Part shown: positions 1 to 12,900 of the stretch, in pieces
How positions within the stretch are numbered: the first letter of the stretch is position 1
Layout of the letters: the number at the start of each line of letters is the position of its first letter
NCBI GenBank assembly: GCA_032622095.1
Contig: CP136062.1
Span: 131,459,282 to 131,523,281 of the forward strand
DNA from: Siphonodentalium dalli
Lineage: Eukaryota > Mollusca > Scaphopoda > Gadilida > Siphonodentaliidae
Direction: 5' to 3'
DNA length: 64,000 nucleotides
Notes under the pieces: model-generated
Told to the model about the DNA's origin: nothing
What the model saw: only the letters and a program-made list of their open reading frames with translations
The model's database searches: none
Program-made: the position numbers and the translations under genes

Positions 1-638
1 AAATTTCCATGTAGGACGGGAAACCGGAAACACATAAGTTTTTTTTTATGCCTAATTTGATTTAATGCCAAATCACTACCAACCACTCATAATCCATCCA
101 TTCTTCATTTCAGAGATAAGCTGCAAGATTTTAACAAACGCGCAGCAAGGCTATATTTTGAGTAGATGTGGAGGAAACCAAACTTTGGAGAGAGAAGTTC
201 ACTTTTACATTTGGGAAACCAGTCTATGAATAAGTGAAAATGGATTTGTGATCTTCTGCCAAGGGAAGTAGGACTGAATACGGGCTTGTGAATAGATAGA
301 ATGACAAAAGTGTGTGAACTGGTCAACGTTATTGCACAAGTTTATTGTGATGCGATGGTAAAACGAGAACCAACAAACGCGTGCAATAACATTAAATTGT
401 TCACACAACAGTGTTGTTATATGTTTATTGCAAACTGAAGATTGTACCTTGCAATATACTGAAATTTTGGTCGATATTGTTTTATTTAATTGAACAAATG
501 AGCTGCATGTAGACTATACCTCATAATTTAGTGAGTAAATGTTCCGTTAAAGTTGACATCGCCAATGACGTTGCTGACCTAATTGTTTTGTATTGTTCAA
601 GGACAATGCACATTTTTTTATTGAACGTTTTGAAATCT
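1..638. other. Left edge, PLC-gamma intron, no gene seen
   Basis: This is AT-rich sequence between the window edge and the first MITE. I find no further PLC-gamma exon here, and the short ORFs lack splice or codon support. Confidence 0.5.
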
Positions 639-826
639 TACAGTAATGTCCTAAATAATCGACCCCTAAATATGGCTTGCTGCCATTCATCGGAAAGCTC
701 TCGGTGGAAATATGGCTTGTTGCCATTCATCGGAAAGCTCTCACCGAGAGCTTTCCGATGAATGGCAACAAGCCATATTTCCGACTAAATCCTGAAAATT
801 TTCCCATAATTCTGCTGTGGTTAAAT
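639..826. mobile_element. Palindromic TA-type MITE (family A), right end truncated
   Basis: It starts with ACAGTAATGTCCTAAATAAT and carries the internal fold (GAAAGCTCTC / GAGAGCTTTC, ATTCATCGG / CCGATGAAT). The right end stops after TCTGCTGTGGTTAAA. Part of the left half is tandemly duplicated. The family resembles Tc1/mariner MITEs (TA target, CAGT start). Confidence 0.8.
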
Positions 827-885
827 GGTCATATACTTCAGGTATGGGTGTGGAATAAACCCCAAAGAAAAGTCAGTGTACTTAC

Positions 886-947
886 ATGATCTCCGAGAGT
901 ATCCTGTACAAACAGTATCCCACTCTTTATGTCACCAGAACTCTCAT
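886..947 (-). CDS. plcg1: PLC-gamma exon: start of split PH domain
   Basis: This 62-bp exon has acceptor TTATCCACAG and donor GTAAGT. It reads [20 protein letters not shown], matching the D-S-S-KNGILYLEDP segment that opens the gamma-specific split PH domain. It ends in phase 0. The next exon (EWYPHYF-like) is not present in positions 1-885, so the gene continues off the left edge. Confidence 0.9.
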
Positions 948-3900
948 CTGTGGATAAAACAAAACAGAATCAAACCACACATAGTAACAAATTGACTTAC
1001 AGTGAATAAAGTTTACCAGTAGGGTCAAACGTGAGCCCAACAAGAATAGCAACCGAGAAAACAATAGAACGTCTTGGGTATGCATAGTAGTGTTGTCACA
1101 GAGACACTTTTCCATAATAGGGCCATAATTATTTATATAAATATATTTTTTTTATTTTTATTGAAACAGTCAGATGATTTTACATACAGAAAGAATGGTT
1201 ATACATGTTGGATACAATAGAGAACATTCATCTGACACATACATTCAAGCATATCCTCCTTCACACGTTTGCGCTCTACTTACATCAACGAGCATCAAAA
1301 CGCTCTAAACAGGCAATCGGTCAATCTTTTATATTGTAATTGAAATCATGATATACAAAAGAGAATGATTTGAAATTTCAAGTCATGTCATATATATCAT
1401 TTTAATTTTTTTTCTTCGGTTTATCACGACACTCAACTGAAGGATCACTATAATTATTATAAATGAAGAGAGTAAAAGGTAGAACGGAGATATAATTCTG
1501 AAGGGAAAATGCGCGATTCTGATGAATATCAAGAAATTTATGCCTTTTGTTTATTTATAGCGCTTCTATTAGAAACCAGCCATAACTATATTTTGTGTGT
1601 GCACAACTAGAAGCAAAGCCTTTTTATATAAGGTTATAAGTCCAAATCACAGAAGACCAGGTAAATTTTAGTCAAATATTAACTTAATTTTGGGTCTAAA
1701 CATGCATGTTAGAAAATAATTTAGAAGTCATCCAAAGGTCAAATAAACATTAATATGTGTTAGCTCGGTATATCAGGAATATGTGCATGTGGAGGAGTAG
1801 ATGGAAAATTCACAAACATCATCATTAGTCTCGTTTCACTTGGTATTAACACTCCTTAGTGAGGCATCACACCTTCTGGAACTTAACTGTATACTTTGCT
1901 AAAAACTGAATATAATTCAAGAGAACCCAAACTATGCATTTGTTACTAAAGACTGCTAATGCAAGTTTATGACTGTGTGCCTGTTTCCCAGTTCAAAAAA
2001 GCCAAAATATTATGACTTCTAAATTAAATAAATCAATAAGGTGTTGTCTAGTATGGCTGAAGGGGATCGCTCTCCCCAAAACAATTGCTGAAGGGTACAC
2101 AGGTTTTGAAAATGTGCTGAAGGGTACACAGGTTTTGAAATCTCATTCTAAATGACGTTTAGTTTTCGTGTCTGCCATTATTTCTGTTAGAGAATAATTG
2201 TTTACGATCCAATGATAATTAAAATGAACTGAAAACAAACTACTGATGAGCGACAGACTTTCAAGAACTCAGTTGAAGTAACTGTGTTAGTGCCGATCAG
2301 AAACCCTGTGAACCCTTCAGCAAATTTACAAATTGTTTAGGTCAGAGTGACGCCTTCAGCCATACTATGCCCTTCACTATATCCTCGCTAAAGATATAGG
2401 TAGCTGAACATGATTTCTCAGGTTGTAGGGGGCCTGAAAAATAGAAAAATAAGCATCTGGAAGACATAACTTCTAGTGTAGCCTGTGTTAAATGTGGCAT
2501 TACTGGTTTGGTGGTTCATTTATTTTACAACTCTGTGAAAGTTCACAAGAAAGTCAGAATTTTTTATGCATAACACTATAGCAACTGAAATAAGCATGTT
2601 GAATCAATTTAGTGGGAAGTGAGATACAACACCTTTATGTCAAGCTGGCCCCATTAAAACAAGGAGTTAAATTATAAAAAAAATTTAAAAATTAATTAAA
2701 AAAAATATATATTATTGCAAAAAATACAATTTAAACCATTTCAAAGTGATGATTTGTGAGCTGCAACCCACAAGTGCAAAATCACCTCACAAATCCAATT
2801 TGTCCGCACGATTTCCCCAAATTCACCGCATAAGTAAAAAAAATTGGCGAATGGACGGATGGATGGATAGAGGGACGACGGATGGGGAGTGATGACTATA
2901 GCTCCACCGGAGACTTCGTCTCATGTGAGCTAATCAAAAGTTATATTTGTGTGGTGCTTATGCCAATGATAATGGCTCAGCATAGATTTGAAGTACAGTA
3001 ACCACTCCCAAGTTAGCCAAAATTGCTGGAAATTGTGTATTGCTGCCATAATACCTTCATCAAGCCCAGTCGAGTTTCTCCTAGAATCAGATCCACCATC
3101 TGTAAGTTTCTTTTGCTAAAATTAGAAATAATGCATTGGAATTGAATTATTTTTTTATATTTGTTAAAAAAGAGGCATTTGTTCGTTTAGTTCAACCATA
3201 AAGCATCACTGCATTTCTCTTGGAAGGAACAGAGCACAGATTTGATAAAAGATATTAATTTACACAACCTGAATTTTTTATTTTTTTTGGCCAAATACAT
3301 TGATAGAAAACTGAACAGTGGTTAAAACTAGATAGCTGAGATAGAATTCACATATTACAAATTCTTGATTTAGACCCAATTTGTGTCGGTTCATTTCGAA
3401 GATACCTTGTATCTCACCTGGTGTCTGGTTTATTCACTTTATTGACAGCACAATTCTGTAACAGTTCTGTCCTGGTGAATCAACCAAAACTGCAGTTTTA
3501 ATGGAACAGGTCATGTGTTCGCTGCCCAAAAATGACATCAGCTCCATCAATGAAATGCACTTCCTGGTTTTGCAAGTTATTTTGCCAAATTAAACCAATG
3601 CAAACAATTTATTAACACATTGAATGCATTATTTCATTCACAATATTGATAATGAACACAAATATATAATCTTTGTTGTATCTTTGTGAAAATGGCCACA
3701 TAATAGGGTGAATTTTCTCGAGGCATAATTTTTTCAACTTGTTTTTTAGATAACGTGGTTCTTTACTTTATTTGCTACAAGATCAATATATTGATGGTGG
3801 GAATTCAGTTTTATTTGCTTGAAACCCTTTGTATAACTTTATTAACCATTTGATTGGTTGCAGGATGTTAGATGAGAAATTGCTGGTTTCAAATGTGTTT

Positions 3901-6900
3901 GATTTCATCTTTTTATTTTGGATGTGTGATACCTGGACTTCTTTGCAATCTCCACTTGTGTAAACTTCTTGTCTAACAAGCATATTTTCTGCTGATAACA
4001 GATCATTTCGTAGCTATGATTGAAATGATTTTATTAAGACAGTCACAGAGTCGTTTGATCTGGGATTTTATCGTCAAATGTTCATTTAGCCAGTGGGTTA
4101 ACCATCACAATAACAAACATTGTCAGACAGTTCAGACATAGTTGTGTCGGACTCTTATACATCATAGGTTTGTGTTGCTTTCTTGCGGAATGTCACACAC
4201 TTCACAGATTTGAATGAGTCATCTAGTGTTTAATTAAGCCTGATGAGAACTCATCGCTATAAAATCAGTCAACATGTCAAGCCATTGTTTGAGAGTCAAC
4301 CACATATAAGTCTTTGTATGTCCTTTATTTTTCTTCACACATTGCAGCCAATCAGATTTAGCTGACATCTGATAAATCAGAGCATAGCGGTAGCACTGTT
4401 TTAGAATGGCGTGCTCACAGACTAGACAGTAATTAAAGGATAAATTTATTAATGTTCGATGAATCAGTATTTACCTTCATATATACATGCGTGAATTTAT
4501 AAACAGTAAACACATGGCATCGATGTTATATAATTTTCGTTATTATCCCTCTCCACATTTTAAAAGTTGATATTTTTGTTGTTGATATTCTGTTGTGGTT
4601 TTGACGTTAACGATCTTTGATGGTCAGTCTCGCTCTTTTACGTCAAAAGTTTTTCCACATTTTTCACATTCACGAGAATCATTTTGACATCCCCTCCGAG
4701 CTCAAAATTTCATGCCAAGTTTTCTTATTGCCATAGCTTTTTCACCCTTAAAATGCAGTTCTACAGCTGTCCCAGTCTTGATTTCAACAATTTCATAATA
4801 GATGAAATGTTTGCCAAATAATGGCGTCCTAGCTATATTCATCAAGATTGTGGCTGACACACGAAATTACAAATTCCGTTCTGTAGTTTGTCATTCTGTC
4901 CAGCTTCCCATCCCATTCCAACCTTTGTCTCTCAGAGCTTGCAATCAACTTACTGTTCATGTTGTCATTTTCTTGCGGATAGAAGAAAATATGATGAGCC
5001 CGAGAATATCCCTGCAGCTGATTTTATCGAAAGTGCTGGTCATGTGGCCGGTGTTCGGTTGATGATAGGGAACTGGTAATTGGGAAATAATTCTAGGCGT
5101 TTACCAGTATGCGAATAAATATGGTTTAGCGATTTTTCAAAAATTCTTCTATTATTGAGGAGCAAGAAGGATATAACCAATAGTTCAGTGTACAAGATAT
5201 CTTTGACGGAGATACCTATTCCCAAACAGTTATTGAAACATGAAAGTAATGATCATGGCCATCTTGGAAATTACCCAAGGAGGTGCAGAATTTTGCTGGC
5301 TGTCACATGTCATAGTTATCTTCTGATATTTGCTGAACCCGGTTACATATATTTCCAAATATATTATATGAAGATTCATATGGACCATGTCTATTTAAAA
5401 TGGTTTTAAATTTGAGTAATAGAATTTGATGGTACCTTGAGTATGATTTTATGCTTGAGTTGTGCTGGGGACGGCAGATGCTTCTCGTCCTTGCTCACCT
5501 TATCAACAAGCAACATATCTACAAATGCATAAGTATGAAGCATGAAACTAACTATCTCAATTCAATGTGGTGAACACATGGCTTATTTCTGGAAGTCATG
5601 GAAAATGTTTCAACATTTGCTATATAAACCAACTCACAGATACATCATAATGCTATGCCAGGTTTAAATGTGTAGAAAAATTCCGCATATTTTCTCCCTG
5701 AGAGCAATCTTTTATTCCAATTTTTTTTGTTTTTTTACAGTAACAACCCAATGAAAATTATCAAATAACTATTTCAGATTACACATCCAGCAAATTCACT
5801 AAATTTGAATTAATTTGGCATAAATTTCTCCTTCAGCTCAAAAGATCATATTGATTCAGCTCGCAAATTACAATTGATATCAATGAACAAATTCTGTCAT
5901 AAATGATGTACATATCATGCACATGTAGTTTTAACCCTTTCATTCCTGGAACATCCTGAAATTTTGCGAAAACACTGTGCCAATGAATTCTCTTATATAT
6001 GCGAGTCTCCCATAGGGAGCCTCGCATATATAAGAGAATACATCAGCCTAACAATATTTACCTTGACCTTGTATGCCAGTGCATTCTCTAATATATGCGA
6101 GGCTCCCTATGGGAGACTCGCATATATAAGAGAATACACTGGCATAGGGTCTTTAATGCTGCACCAGTGCAGCTCCCGTCATAAAAGGGTTAACTTGATC
6201 ATCTTACCACCAAATATATCTCTGAAAGCTGTTGCCATGTTTCTTTGTTGACCTAGGGTACAGTGATTCTCTATGGACAGTATTAATGGATATCTGAAAA
6301 TCATAATGACATCAAGTATGTTAATTAATTTGTGAAATTATTTGCAAAACACAACATATGTATTCGGACCAATCTTAATGAAATATTTGCAGACAAATAT
6401 ATGTGTGCAGTGTTCACACTGCAGGAGGACATTCAAGACCGAAAAAAAATATATAATGCCCCGAAAAAATATTGCAAATGGCCACAAAATATGACACATT
6501 GAAACAATGTTTTGTTTGTTTTTACAGTATTATCCATTTGTAGTCACTTTATTTATTTTTATTGTTGTATTTCTTTGTTCCTGGGAATCCTTGCATTCTG
6601 AAATTGCATTTCCAAAATATATTTAATATTTGATGATGTACCTGTATCCACATGGCGATTTGCGCTCCAAAATACACATAATAATATTTGTTTGATTTTT
6701 TCCTGGTATTAAAATAGGTTGATATATACCTCCACTACATTTCTACAAGCATTATATGTCCCAGATAGATGGATTGAAATCATAAAAAATACAAATTTGA
6801 TCTAGATGATTGGGTCCCAATCATAAACAGTCATTTGTATTTATTGGATACGGTATGTCCAGAAAAGGTATATTGCTTTATCTTAACTTGAACTATTTAA

Positions 6901-9900
6901 AAACTTCACACACTGCTTTTCTCTTCATTTTAATCATAAAAATTATGTGGTACCATAAACGGTTCAGAGCGACGGCAGTTCTAAATTTTCTTACCAGGGT
7001 CTACAGTTGTGACCATGGACAAATAATTGAACCGGCACTTAAATGAAACAAACTAGAAAAATATAAGAAACAAAACACATATTTTCAGTGCTATATCGAC
7101 AAATTTGCTTGGAAATCTTCTGCATATGTTTTGAGATACCTCTTACCAGATTATGTATAAATGATCCATGTCCGTTTAAATGGAGGTTAGTACATCAGTC
7201 TCCAACAAGATTTGCTTCATGGTAAATTAAGTTCAAGTTCTTACAGCTAGCTATTCAAATTTTAGACAAAGTTACAAAGTCCAAAACCATATGAACTCAC
7301 TCAGATGCCACAAATGCATGCTCTTTTATAGTTTTCAGCACATCTAGGAACTTTATCTTTGACGTGAGCGTGAAACCATGGCAAATGTTTGGAAATCCAT
7401 CTGGACCGTCCCAGCAATCCACTGAAATAAGAAGTTGTGGTAAAATAAGAGAAGAGCACTTGCTTGAAATGTAATAATAAAGCATATTATAATTTGTAAG
7501 TTAACCCTTCCTTGACTGGAGCTTCCTGAAATTTTGCGAAAACACTGTGCCAATGCATTCTCTTATATATATGAGTCTCCCACAGGGAGCCTCGTATTTA
7601 TAACATAATACATTGGCCTAACAATATTTACCTTGACCTTGTAAGCCAGTGCATTCTCTTATATATGCGAGGCTCCCTATGGGAGACTCGCATATATAAG
7701 AGAATGCACTGGCATAGGTTCTTTAATGCTGCACCAGTGCAGCTCCCGCCATGAAAGGGTTAAACAAAACAACAATGATTTATATATGGAGTTTTTTTCA
7801 TTAAATTTTAAGTCAAAATCCTAAAAAATACAATAAAATGTGACTATCAATATCAAAGAGTTTTTCAATAACAACCATTATGTTGGCATTGATCCCTTTT
7901 TAAAAAACATACAGTCAATGTGTAATTTCAAACATCTGCATTATCTTTGATTAAAATTCAGCTAAGGACAAGCAACTAGATGAAATAGAGTGGTCAATTT
8001 CTTCTTTTGTTTCATTGACATTTTGACAATGACAATGAAAAGTTAAATTTGCTGACATGCTTATTTAAAAAAAAACTTCTAGACAAAGGAATGATTTAGC
8101 CCATTGTTGATAATATGACTTACACTCAATACAGCGGCAGCCTTTACGTAATACTCTGGCATAAGCTTCGACCGATGAATCACTATTATATTGGTTCCCA
8201 GTCAAGTACCTGAAATACATAAATCATTCAGGTAAAAAAGTTTGTTGTCAACACTGTTCACTGTTGAACATTAGACGTATGATGCTGGTCAGTAGGTAAG
8301 TTGACACATGATCAAATGGATGGCTTTGTATGCAGTGATTACATTAAGAACATTTGGTTTGCCAAAAACCATTCAAAAAAAATTTAAAGACAGTTAATTT
8401 TACTATATGTAAGTTCTGATTCAGTTGCGAAATGTGTATTTGGAAATTTCCGTCATCTTGAGGATTTGGTCGCAGTGACAGAGGCTATCGTAATCAATGG
8501 GTCTGGGGCCCTTACAATTGGGAAAAATGCACGGTGAAGGGTTGAATTGGAAATTTTAAGGCCATATGCTCAATAATAATTACCTTATACTCCAAGGTGA
8601 GATCCGGGGATTTCAAGAGCACAAGTTCCATGTTGTAAACTAGAGATGGGCCTATCCCAGGTGGGACTAAGGTATACCCCCATATTGAAAATTTTCGAAA
8701 AATGGGGACAACTCCACAAAAAAAAGTCAGACATACCTCATAATGGCAGGTGCACATGTTCCCATGGTACTAAATATCTGTGCCAAGTTTTAAAAAAATT
8801 GAACAAAAAGTGTAGGAATAAAAGCTCGGACACAGTATTGAATATTTTCTAAGTCGAAAAAGGGGGATAACTCCACAAAAAATAAGTCTGACAGACCTCA
8901 TAATCGCAGGTGCATAGATTCCCACGGTACTAAAAATCTATGCCAAGTTTTAAAATAATTGACCAAAAAATGTAGGAATAAAAGCTTGGGCGAAGGTATA
9001 CCTTTGTCCAAGCTTTTATTCCTACATTTTTTGGTCACTCAAAACAACTCGTTCTGTAACTTATAATATATGTCCAAACTAATTCAGATTATATTTATCC
9101 ATACCCTGACATATAAAAACTTCAGTTTACAATCGTAACTTGGGTCATTAGCTTGACAAACTTAATTTTATTCTGATTAAAAATTGCCTTTAAATTTTTG
9201 TGGTTTTGTGGTGTTGTTGATTTGTGTTATGGGGATATTTGTTTGTCATTTGAAGAGATTTGCGGGCAAAGATTCACCAGTTAATTAGAGTAATAACTCA
9301 TTAATGAACCAAAAGTTGACACCAAGCCTGCAAATAGTGTGTCTGTCATTTGCAGAATGAGGTCCCCAGAGGGTGAATTTAGTGACAGTGGGCTAGCATC
9401 ACCAAATTCACCCTCTGGAGACCTCATTCTGCTTAGGCCTCATCTTCTGGGAATTATCGATAGTCTCAAATTAACATTTAGTAACGTTTTCCCTTCTGGT
9501 AAGTTTCTATATCCCCTAATTTGCAGATGATAAGATGCATAAACAAGGTGACTAATGGGTGAACATCACCAACTTCAACTGGGGAACTTCAACCTGATCC
9601 TAGGTCTCTGATAGTATTTGATGTCTAAGCAGAAGAGGTTCCCAGACAGTGAATTTGGTGATCACTAAATTCACCTTCTGAGGGACCTCATTCTGCAAAT
9701 GACAGACACACTATCTGCTGGTTTGGTTGACACTAGATGAAACTGGAAGAATGGGATTGGGAATTTTTAGGCTAAAATTTTGCACTGGAAGAGGGGCCAA
9801 TGAAAGGTGTGATGAATTGGTTTGAATTTCAGCACCATTCAAGCATATATGCCATATCACAATATCAGTTGCATTTATGAAGAAAAATTGCACAAAGTGT

Positions 9901-12900
9901 GAAACTTACGTGTTATGTGAGGAGGCAATCCAGTAGTGACACAGGGGCCGTGTCATATCTTGGTGTATTTTGCCATAAACTGATTTTTTGAATACTGTGT
10001 TGTCTTTTGAGTACATGTAGTCAACAAACTGAAATTGAAATAATATTTACATCAAGCAATAGCTGGGGTTTTTATGTCTGGAAAATGCAATCAGTTCGAA
10101 AACATATTAGAATCATAATCAGTAAAGAAACTAAAAATGAAAGGAATGAAAGAAATAGTGCCCAAACTCCCTGCTTAATTCAGTTTGATGATGTAAATAT
10201 ATTATTTTTATAAGTATAATAGCAACCACCAAGGGTACTTATACCTAAGGCAGGTGAATGACATCATATAATTTTTTCTATATCCATCAGTGATTTTTCA
10301 AGATCGCGGGTATAGATTTTGGAGAAATTGTCACGTGACTTCCGTTAGCAACCGTGTGGAGATTGCAAAAAAACGCGGAATTGGAAATGAAGCATCACGA
10401 TAAAAATGAAAGTAACTACTTCACAATTTACTAGTCTATTAATTTCATTTAGACAACGAAAAATGAAGAAGTCATGACAATAATCCAGACAAGATTTTTA
10501 TAATCCACGACACGTCAATTTGGCATGTCGTCTCCGTCGTGACCACTGCATGATGTTACATAAATTATTCTTAGTGTTATGTCGCCGAAAAAAGGCAAAT
10601 ATGAGGCACATCATGTGTGGTTGCTCCACTATGTGTCACGTACAATTCATATTACATTTTTCCTTAAAGAAAGCCAAAAACTTATCTATATGGATATCTG
10701 TCCTGCTTTGTAAAATCACAGTAGGAAAGGGTTAACTTTTTGGTTGCATCGCCGATGTATAATGTACCTGCCCGATTAGTCACGCATTCACGCTCCCACT
10801 ATATATTTACATCATGAGGGCTTTATTTAGCGGAAAAATATGCTACATAACCACAATATCAGAAAACATGATTCTAAGATTACAAGAAATCAATTTTGCA
10901 AGGGAAGCCAAATTGCATTGTGATAGTGTGCACATAGAACTATAAAAGTAAAAATAAATGATGAACTTTCAGAAAACGTCTCTTTAAAGGCTGGGACCCC
11001 CCCGAGGATCAGTACTCAGTCCTCTGCTATTTTTAATATATGTTAATGACATACCCAATGACCCTACATCAAGTGTTCAAATCTCTCAATTTGCTGATGA
11101 CCTTGGACTGTGGACGTCGGGCAAATCAGTAAAATATATAGAACATAGACTTCAGAACCAGCTTCATAGACTAGAAAATGGTGTTCCAATGGAGAATCAA
11201 ATTAAATCCAATGAAAACTCAATTAATCGTATTTGGGAATAAACGCAATTACTCCAAACCCAAACTCTCTCTTTTTGACACACCCATCAAGCAATCTAAC
11301 GAAGCCACTTTCCTGGGATTCACTCTAGACTCACGCCTTAAATTTAAAAAGCACCTAACCAATATCTTCACCAAAGTATACAAACAATTCATCAGACCAG
11401 TCATGGAATATGGGGCAATTATCACAGCATCTTGCAAACCTTCCCTGCTAAATAAATTACAAGTCGCACAGAACATGGCCATCAGAAAGTCACTTCAAGC
11501 GTCATATAGAACCCCTATAACGGCACTCCACCTGACTGCAGACATTCCCCTTATAAAAGATAGGCTAAACTACCTAACTGAAGAAACAATGAATAGATTA
11601 AGTGGCTCGATCCTCATGCATGAACTTAGCATTAGGAAGACCATCCTCACTAAACGCTAATCTATGAGCTGAGATAACCCCCAGCAAACGACGAGGAAAC
11701 CATCTGCTATATTAATAATCGACATCATTACTAACACCAATCATAAAACCTAGGTTAGCGGGCTCACGCCCTAGATGGCTCCTTGGGCGCAGATGAATGT
11801 CCTCGGGCAGCGTAGATACGCATGTCGTGGCCGTAGTATAAGCCATTGAGTAATTATCTCCTCTAAAAAAAACTAACAAACTTTGCCTATCTCACCATAA
11901 TGCTGAAAAACATAGTCATTATTACAAATTGACTAGGTTAGTGGGCTCAGGCCCTAGATGGCTCCTTGGGCGCTGATGAATGTCCTCGGGTGGTGTAGAT
12001 ACCCTTTTGGTGACCGTAGTAAAAGCCATCGAATAATTATCTCCTCCAAACCAACTAACTAACTGCCTATCTTGTAACCTTCCTTTACAGAAACTAGCGC
12101 TCGTGTCTAACACATTCCACTCACCCGACAGCACCTACCGAGCGGGACCCGGCATAAAAACCGACCCAGCACTTAGCTTGGGGTGGGGTGCAAGGAAACT
12201 TCAGACCCATAAGTGGTCATCAAAGCTCTCATCGAGTTTAGGCAAGACATATACCTACATATGTTCGGCCCACTTACTGCTCTGCGTTTTCTTCGGGAGG
12301 CGAGGGACGGCGTATCAAGAACACATTGTAATTATCCAATCTGTACATACATCATTTTACTAAAAAGAATTTTTTTTTTTTTTTTTTTTAAATCATATAA
12401 ACCGAAAAAATATATTGACTGTATATTATTCATATATATAGATGTATATCCTCTCTTGTTCATTGTCGCTCAGATTAATTTCAGCTATTAAATTATAAAT
12501 AACACTGCAGTATATAAAACTTGTCAAAATATGCTTTCACCTACGCCTGTGCCATGGGGAGGTAGGGCGGGCCAAAAAAATGCAACAACATGCCACAGCT
12601 AATGCAAACTCTCTCAGTGAAATTGGCGGGCCCAATCTGCATAGCAATTGTTTTCCTGCTTGCGTTTATACATATACATACTTTTAACTAACTAACAAAC
12701 TAATACATGCTTTTAACGGGGGCCCCGTTCTCCGTTTCAGCGCACCACTCCAGGCTCGCTCAGCTTCATCATCAACTTCATCATCAACCTCAGCAGGGAC
12801 ACCTCGGGTACCCTCCACCCCTTATTAAAGCTTGTGGGCTCTATCCAATCAACAATTTGTCACGGTCGGACATGATAGACTTTTGTTACGCAAGATCACA

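Larger units (their letters stand above)
948..3054. other. PLC-gamma intron with a foldback element and a GACG/hairpin repeat
   Basis: This intron holds the foldback element 2049-2367 and a GACG-rich hairpin repeat near 2840-2936. The rest is AT-rich and shows no recognisable feature. Confidence 0.6.
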
